The notes under the pieces: model-generated
Told to the model about the DNA's origin: nothing
The model's database searches: none
The model's input: only the letters and a program-made list of their open reading frames with translations
Made by a program: the position numbers and the translations under genes
DNA from: Rhynchopus sp. YZ270_cl-10
Lineage: Eukaryota; Euglenozoa; Diplonemea; Diplonemida; Diplonemidae
Length of the DNA: 64,000 nt
Assembly (NCBI GenBank): GCA_964035575.1
Contig: OZ037855.1
Coordinates: forward strand, 186,001 to 250,000
Direction of reading: 5' to 3'
Part shown: positions 63,254 to 64,000 of the stretch, piece by piece
How positions within the stretch are numbered: the first letter of the stretch is position 1
Layout of the letters: the number at the start of each line of letters is the position of its first letter

Positions 63254-64000
63254 TCACTCATTCGACTTGAGACGTGAGACAAACCGGAGGAACTCATCAC
63301 GCGAGATGAGGTCGGAGCTGTCGATGTCGAACTCCCTCATGCACAGAATGAGTCTGTACGTCGAGAGTGAGAGACCCGGGTCCTTCTCCTTGAACTTGTC
63401 CATCAGGAAGTGGCACAGCGTCACCACGTCTACTCCAACCTCCTGTAAAAGAAAAAGGTAAGTACTTATAGGGAGGTGTATTCTTAACATACCGAATCGC
63501 AAGCGCGCATCTCGCCCTCCTTGCTGACGCAGGCTTCGTAGATCTTGATGAGTGTTGGGTTGTCGAACTCGAGCAGCGCACGCCTCACGTGAACCAGCGC
63601 CTCCTCGACCGCAAGGTCTTCGTTGCGCACCTCGTCAACTCTGTTGCGCAGGTCGTCCACGTCCTCCTCGAGGATGCTGTCGTCCTTCACCACGGCCTCC
63701 TTCTTCACGGTGTTGCGCAGCTTCAGCAGCATGTTCTTCATGGGTGCGTCCTCATACTTGCTAGTACCCAGGACATGATCGATCTCCTCCTTGCTCAGTC
63801 CCTCTTGCACCTGTCTGTGCGACGTCGCGCAAGGCTTGATGAAGCCGAGGACGTGCGAAGGGATGTCTGGCGCCTGCGTCAGGTTGCACCACTGTGTCAG
63901 CTGGTACCGCAGTGCTCTCGGCTTCGCAAACCAACGCATGTTGCGCTTCATGCACTCATGCTCAAGCTCCTGGTCCGTCAGCGTGTCGATGCCGGTCGCA
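63254..64000 (-). CDS. LETM1-domain mitochondrial protein, C-terminal part (runs off the edge)
   Basis: Two visible exons: 64000-63493 (open at the window edge) and 63442-63254. The 50-bp intron has donor GTATGT and acceptor TTTACAG and is phase 0. 231 residues are visible. LTDQELEHECMKRNMRWFAK, then LRYQLTQWCNL and IPSHVLGF, follow the C-terminal half of the LETM1 ribosome-binding-like domain (L-x-D-x-EL-x-x-AC...LR-x-QL-x-x-W...IP-x-x-LL). A predicted coiled coil with many Glu/Asp/Arg/Val (about VKDDSILEEDVDDLRNRVDE) follows, and the C-terminus (ILCMREFDIDSSDLISRDEF) resembles a degenerate EF-hand, also seen in LETM1. LETM1/Mdm38 proteins sit in the mitochondrial inner membrane and support K+/H+ or Ca2+/H+ exchange and ribosome attachment. 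The membrane helix and presequence would lie outside the window. Confidence 0.85.

Overview
This window is nuclear DNA of a unicellular eukaryote. GC-rich, intron-bearing genes lie in very AT-rich intergenic DNA full of A/T and C/G homopolymers, foldback elements, LINE debris and short hairpin repeats. Introns are GT-AG (commonest donor GTATGT; acceptors mostly ACAG or GCAG). Typically eukaryotic genes are present: an RNA polymerase I subunit (RPA12), the nonsense-mediated decay factor UPF3, tRNA-dihydrouridine synthase Dus1, a calcineurin-B/CHP-type EF-hand protein and a mitochondrial LETM1-domain protein. I cannot name the lineage. All twelve host genes I can support are on the minus strand, which recalls the one-directional gene arrays of euglenozoans and dinoflagellates, but one window cannot prove that.

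Layout. 1-11310 has no gene that I can support; it holds nested foldback and MITE-like elements, two small TG...CA elements with 11-bp minisatellites, and dispersed repeats. 11311-12422 is a 5'-truncated LINE with its target-site duplication. 15526-16789 is a Gln-rich putative RNA-binding protein, 17809-19146 an ATP-grasp enzyme, 19639-20540 RPA12, 21305-23070 UPF3, 26476-27798 an orphan low-complexity protein and 27935-28596 an EF-hand protein. 28597-32713 is repeat DNA with a 959-bp foldback element and a second LINE tail. 32714-35293 and 39576-42410 are two related type I membrane proteins with LVIVD-type propeller repeats, separated by a fragment of a Mutator-like transposase. 44420-52803 is the largest gene, a hybrid NRPS-PKS of about 2636 residues. 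It is followed by Dus1 (54481-55839), a secreted FAD-dependent oxidoreductase (57067-58611), more repeat DNA, and the C-terminal part of a LETM1-domain protein running off the right edge (63254-64000).

The gene set is a mix of housekeeping genes with two surface-type proteins and one secondary-metabolism megasynthase; no biosynthetic cluster is evident around the megasynthase. The most unusual items are: the megasynthase domain order TE-A-T-KS-AT-TE-KR-ACP, with two apparently intact thioesterases, one embedded where a DH/ER would sit; a dispersed family of short hairpins whose stems differ or covary while the loop stays CTCTCGT; tRNA-like dispersed repeats; and several foldback elements with GC-palindromic interiors.
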